From Candidatus Methylomirabilis lanthanidiphila (lineage in GTDB: Bacteria; Methylomirabilota; Methylomirabilia; Methylomirabilales; Methylomirabilaceae), in assembly GCA_902196205.1 (NCBI GenBank), contig CABIKM010000015.1:91387-155386 (forward strand): 64,000 bases of DNA. Direction: 5' to 3'. Position numbers and translations under genes: made by a program. The notes below the pieces were generated by a model. The model worked only from the letters and a program-made list of their open reading frames with translations, ran no database searches and had not been told where the DNA came from. Of the stretch, positions 61,480-64,000 are shown piece after piece (the first letter of the stretch is position 1; the number at the start of each line of letters is the position of its first letter).

Positions 61480-61508
61480 AACATATATGGCATAATTCTT
61501 CCTGTCAA
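61480..61508 (-). promoter_or_regulatory. Promoter of the HTH-ImmA gene
   Basis: Minus-strand TTGACA at 61508-61503, 17-base spacer, TATGTT at 61485-61480. It is 30 bases before the ATG at 61450. Confidence 0.65.
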
Positions 61509-61681
61509 GTTACTTATCTGGGGTGCGGGTGCTCCGGCGAGGGAATTACGGAATGAGAAGCGATTGGAAAAACACGATCAAGGGCAAGATCAAGATAGAG
61601 AGGAGCCGAGGTTGTTAGCAGCTTGAGGCCTGAGAGCACCGGCTTGGTCGTCTCAACTCTTACCGCTCGAAGCGTGCGGCT

Positions 61682-61828
61682 TCATGGGCGCACACGCTGC
61701 AACTGAGCCTGGAGCTCCGCTAGAACAGCCTCGATCGGTGCGGTGGATTCGTGTTGAACGTACTGCTGAATCCACGCTCGTGTGTCTGCCTCGACCTTCT
61801 GTAATGAAGTGAAATCGAGGGACACCAT
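61682..61828 (-). CDS. Possible 48-residue protein
   Basis: An open frame from an ATG at 61828 reads VSLDFTSLQKVEADTRAWIQ and QYVQHESTAPIEAVLAELQA, ending QLQRVRP. The helical, low-bias sequence looks coding, but the ribosome site is poor (CAGG directly before the ATG) and I know no family. The rest of 61509-62083 holds no other gene that I can support. Confidence 0.3.
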   Translation of the reverse strand: MVSLDFTSLQKVEADTRAWIQQYVQHESTAPIEAVLAELQAQLQRVRP

Positions 61829-62083
61829 ACCTGATACTTATTTCTGCTGCAGCCTCTTTTTCCTTCCGGATTACTGCCGCTATAAAGAACGATCCAACCG
61901 TGCTTCGAGCCAGCCAACATCTTGGTCGTTTTCTCAGGAGCTGGCAGTCTTGTGATGGCGTCGTATGCCATCTGAGTATGGTGTCCCCGGATTTAAGCGG
62001 ATTTAAGACTCATCCGTAATCCACCAGTTTGGACTCCGGATCCAGGCTATCTCAGAGGGGCCGCCGTCGTGACTCTTTTTTGC

Positions 62084-63673
62084 TTACTCGGCTGCACTCC
62101 CTAACCCGGGGAGTGGACCCAACCCTACACGGGCGGAGATGGGTTCTTTGTAGGAGTTCAGGTAAGCATGATGATCATGCATCACCGCCCCAGCCGGAAG
62201 CACGTCCCATAACGGACCCAGCTTTTTACGAATTTTGTGGGCATAGAACCGTGGCAGCTCTGACGTTTCGCCTTCCAGGAAATATCGGACCGACAGATCC
62301 GTATCCAATAATGTTCGGATCTTCGTGTAGTATTTGATCCGGCCGAACCCTTCACTCGATACCGACCGAACCAGATTAAACCACCGTGGAATGACGCCGC
62401 GGTTCAGCACTAGGCGCCGAAGAATCATCGGCCAGGAAAAAGCATACCGGGAAAGATCTACGACATGATCGTAAAATTCCGGCCAGGCATAATGCTTGGG
62501 ACGCACATTCATCGCGTGATGGTTATCGAGAAACTGAAAGGGAAATGGCAGAATACGCCCTTCCTGTTGCAATTTCCGGTTCAGGGGGGCCGCTTGGCCA
62601 AATGCCGTAAGCAGAGGAAACGCCGGGAAGGCCCCTGGGGCCAGATCCACAAATTGCTTGGTGAGCTCAAAGGGCTCAGGCCCCTGATCTGAATCCAATC
62701 CCAATACAAAATTGACCTGGACATAGGGGATATAGCGAAGGACCAGATTGATATGATCCGCCACCTGCCTTACTTTTGCCTGCCCGGTATAGCGACCGGT
62801 CCGGGATTTATCTCCCAGGTCATACCACGACTCAATACCCGGCAAAATCGCCTTGAATCCATTCCGGCGCAAATGTTTGAGATGAGGTTCGGATAGGAGC
62901 GACAGCGTACTTTCTGCTATGAAGTCGATGCTGTTGGGAGGGATCGCCGTTTCGATTGCCCTCATATATTCCTGAAAACGGATCCCGAAATTCGGGTCGT
63001 GCCAGGCAACCATCGGTCGTTTCATCTTCGTCCGCAGAAATTTTAAATCCTCGCTGATCTGGTCGAACGACAAGGGCTGATATTCGACACTGGCGTCCAC
63101 ACAAAACTCGCAGGTATAGGGACACCCCATGCTGCCGATCATGGGCACCACTTGAAAGGAGGTGGGAGACTTGGCGATGGTCGGCTCGATGAATTTCCAC
63201 CGTTCCCGCACCCCCGGCAACTCGGTAGGCTGTCGAGCCGCTGCGCGCTGGACTCCAAACGGACGATGTGCTGAACAATCAGCCAGAATATCTTGAATCA
63301 GGTTCTTGTCGGTAAATCCCACCACATAGTCGAAATAACGGGCGGCATCCTGCGGATAGCTCCGCGCATGAGGCCCGCCTAGCACCGTCACGGCCCCGCG
63401 AGATCGAAACAGACTACTAATGGCATAGGCCGTCAGAGCCGATCGCGTAAAGGCCCCGATGAACACAATATCCGCCCCGTCCAACAATTCCCGCTGGAGG
63501 TCTTCGCGGCCGGTATAGCACACAAAGCGCACCTGATGGCCCAATTCCTCGCACCACACCGCTACGACCTGCGGCATGATACTCGCCAGATTTTGATTCA
63601 TTACTCTGGCATAGAGGGAATTCGTGGGGCCATTGGTGACAAGATCCAGAATCGTCACCCGACGTGTGCGCAC
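62084..63673 (-). CDS. B12-binding radical-SAM protein
   Basis: 529 residues from the GTG at 63673, chosen because GGGAG lies seven bases upstream (a TTG at 63679 abuts it). The N-terminal Rossmann-like cobalamin-binding domain (about 20-140) has GADIVFIGAFTRSALTAYAI and VLGGPHARSYPQDAARYF; the DxHxxG motif is not evident. The radical-SAM domain has GCPYTCEFCVDASV, the CxxxCxxC cluster site, at about 185. The C-terminal part is Arg/Tyr-rich and helical. Such enzymes methylate unreactive carbons or modify lipids and cofactors. It resembles HpnP only in plan. Substrate unknown; no pathway partner is visible. Confidence 0.82.
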   Translation of the reverse strand: MRTRRVTILDLVTNGPTNSLYARVMNQNLASIMPQVVAVWCEELGHQVRFVCYTGREDLQRELLDGADIVFIGAFTRSALTAYAISSLFRSRGAVTVLGGPHARSYPQDAARYFDYVVGFTDKNLIQDILADCSAHRPFGVQRAAARQPTELPGVRERWKFIEPTIAKSPTSFQVVPMIGSMGCPYTCEFCVDASVEYQPLSFDQISEDLKFLRTKMKRPMVAWHDPNFGIRFQEYMRAIETAIPPNSIDFIAESTLSLLSEPHLKHLRRNGFKAILPGIESWYDLGDKSRTGRYTGQAKVRQVADHINLVLRYIPYVQVNFVLGLDSDQGPEPFELTKQFVDLAPGAFPAFPLLTAFGQAAPLNRKLQQEGRILPFPFQFLDNHHAMNVRPKHYAWPEFYDHVVDLSRYAFSWPMILRRLVLNRGVIPRWFNLVRSVSSEGFGRIKYYTKIRTLLDTDLSVRYFLEGETSELPRFYAHKIRKKLGPLWDVLPAGAVMHDHHAYLNSYKEPISARVGLGPLPGLGSAAE

Positions 63674-64000
63674 AGACAACCTCCCGAAATGGGATCAAGC
63701 GAGAGATCGAGATGACCGGGCGATGTCAATGATGATCCCGATGATCATTGACAATGCGCTGTCGCTGATTATCCCAACGCATGACGTGGTAGAGGGCGCC
63801 TGACAAATGAACCCCTGCCTTCATCACCATGCCGTTATTCTACCGACGTTATACCAACGACCGCCTCCGCTCAAGCCACACATGTGACACCTATGTCCCC
63901 CGTCCATACGCCACCCAAGGACGGCACCGCCTCCCCATACGCCGTCCGTTCCAGCTACTCCGTGATGTGTCAGCGGTCATGCAATAATCCCTCCCTGCGG
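63674..64000. other. Upstream region without a recognised gene
   Basis: Apart from the ribosome site and the inverted repeat listed separately, no frame or structured RNA is apparent up to the window edge. Confidence 0.4.
63724..63753. promoter_or_regulatory. Inverted repeat upstream of the radical-SAM gene
   Basis: TGTCAATGAT (63724-63733) and ATCATTGACA (63744-63753) are perfect 10-base arms separated by 10 bases. At about 50 bases before the start codon it fits an operator for a dimeric regulator. It does not look like a terminator because no T-tract follows. Confidence 0.6.

Overview
This is a GC-rich bacterial chromosome segment (about 60 % G+C by eye) with one tRNA gene, no rRNA and no CRISPR array. 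The gene set is that of a Gram-negative type organism (outer-membrane barrels, lipoproteins, ZnuABC, peroxiredoxin, three-subunit Sdh, EgtD). The short inverted-repeat elements and the dense VapBC/DUF433/DUF5615/DUF5647 modules remind me of Methylomirabilota (NC10) or similar environmental lineages. That placement is a low-confidence impression, because no marker gene in the window settles it.

Layout. 1-7 kb: the end of an outer-membrane barrel gene, a decayed toxin-antitoxin (TA) locus, then a zinc-uptake regulon: a Fur-family regulator preceded by a perfect 19-bp palindrome over its promoter, a His-rich membrane protein, an outer-membrane porin and ZnuA-ZnuC-ZnuB. 7-13.3 kb: peroxiredoxin, DoxX, FolC, GlmU and GlmS (cell-wall precursor and folate metabolism). 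13.3-20.5 kb, minus strand: HigBA-type TA genes, then Icd, Mdh, a coiled-coil lipoprotein and SdhC-SdhA-SdhB, a TCA-cycle cluster. 20.7-30.9 kb: macro-domain protein, VapBC, an osmoprotectant/ergothioneine-type ABC transporter (EgtU/EgtV-like) beside an EgtD-like histidine methyltransferase, an LTxxQ-type lipoprotein, tRNA-Leu(UAA), a small secreted Sm-like protein, a DUF433/DUF5615 TA pair and two lipoproteins.

31-61 kb is a defence and TA island with much decay. It holds two near-identical 918-bp direct copies of an internal brxL (BREX Lon-like) fragment, an HD-domain remnant, a Fic protein, and a graveyard of TA fragments. A 3-kb segment bounded by perfect 36-bp inverted repeats carries an ATPase-nuclease pair and one brxL copy. 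Next comes a seven-gene minus-strand operon (54.3 to 39.1 kb): HTH-SNF2 helicase-DUF3883, AAA/DUF4143 ATPase, a 120-aa chimera of a methylase N-terminus and a DUF3883 domain, a 558-aa protein with a C-terminal R-x4-H (HEPN-type) motif, a DUF1156 adenine methylase, a DUF1016/YhcG nuclease and a DUF499 ATPase. One strong promoter precedes it, with a 16-bp palindrome in its spacer and no leader before the start codon. The helicase/DUF1156/DUF499 core resembles DISARM-related (ARMADA-like) systems; the chimera and the HEPN-like protein are the least familiar parts. Beyond it lie a Nudix gene, an IS200-type tnpA with an internal stop, an sbcDC operon whose centre is replaced by a lipoprotein gene, a PIN toxin with a zinc ribbon, and an HTH-ImmA gene. 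The window ends with a B12-binding radical-SAM gene.

The housekeeping parts are compact and co-directional. The accessory part shows repeated insertion, deletion and fusion, and the intact helicase-led operon is its best-preserved unit.
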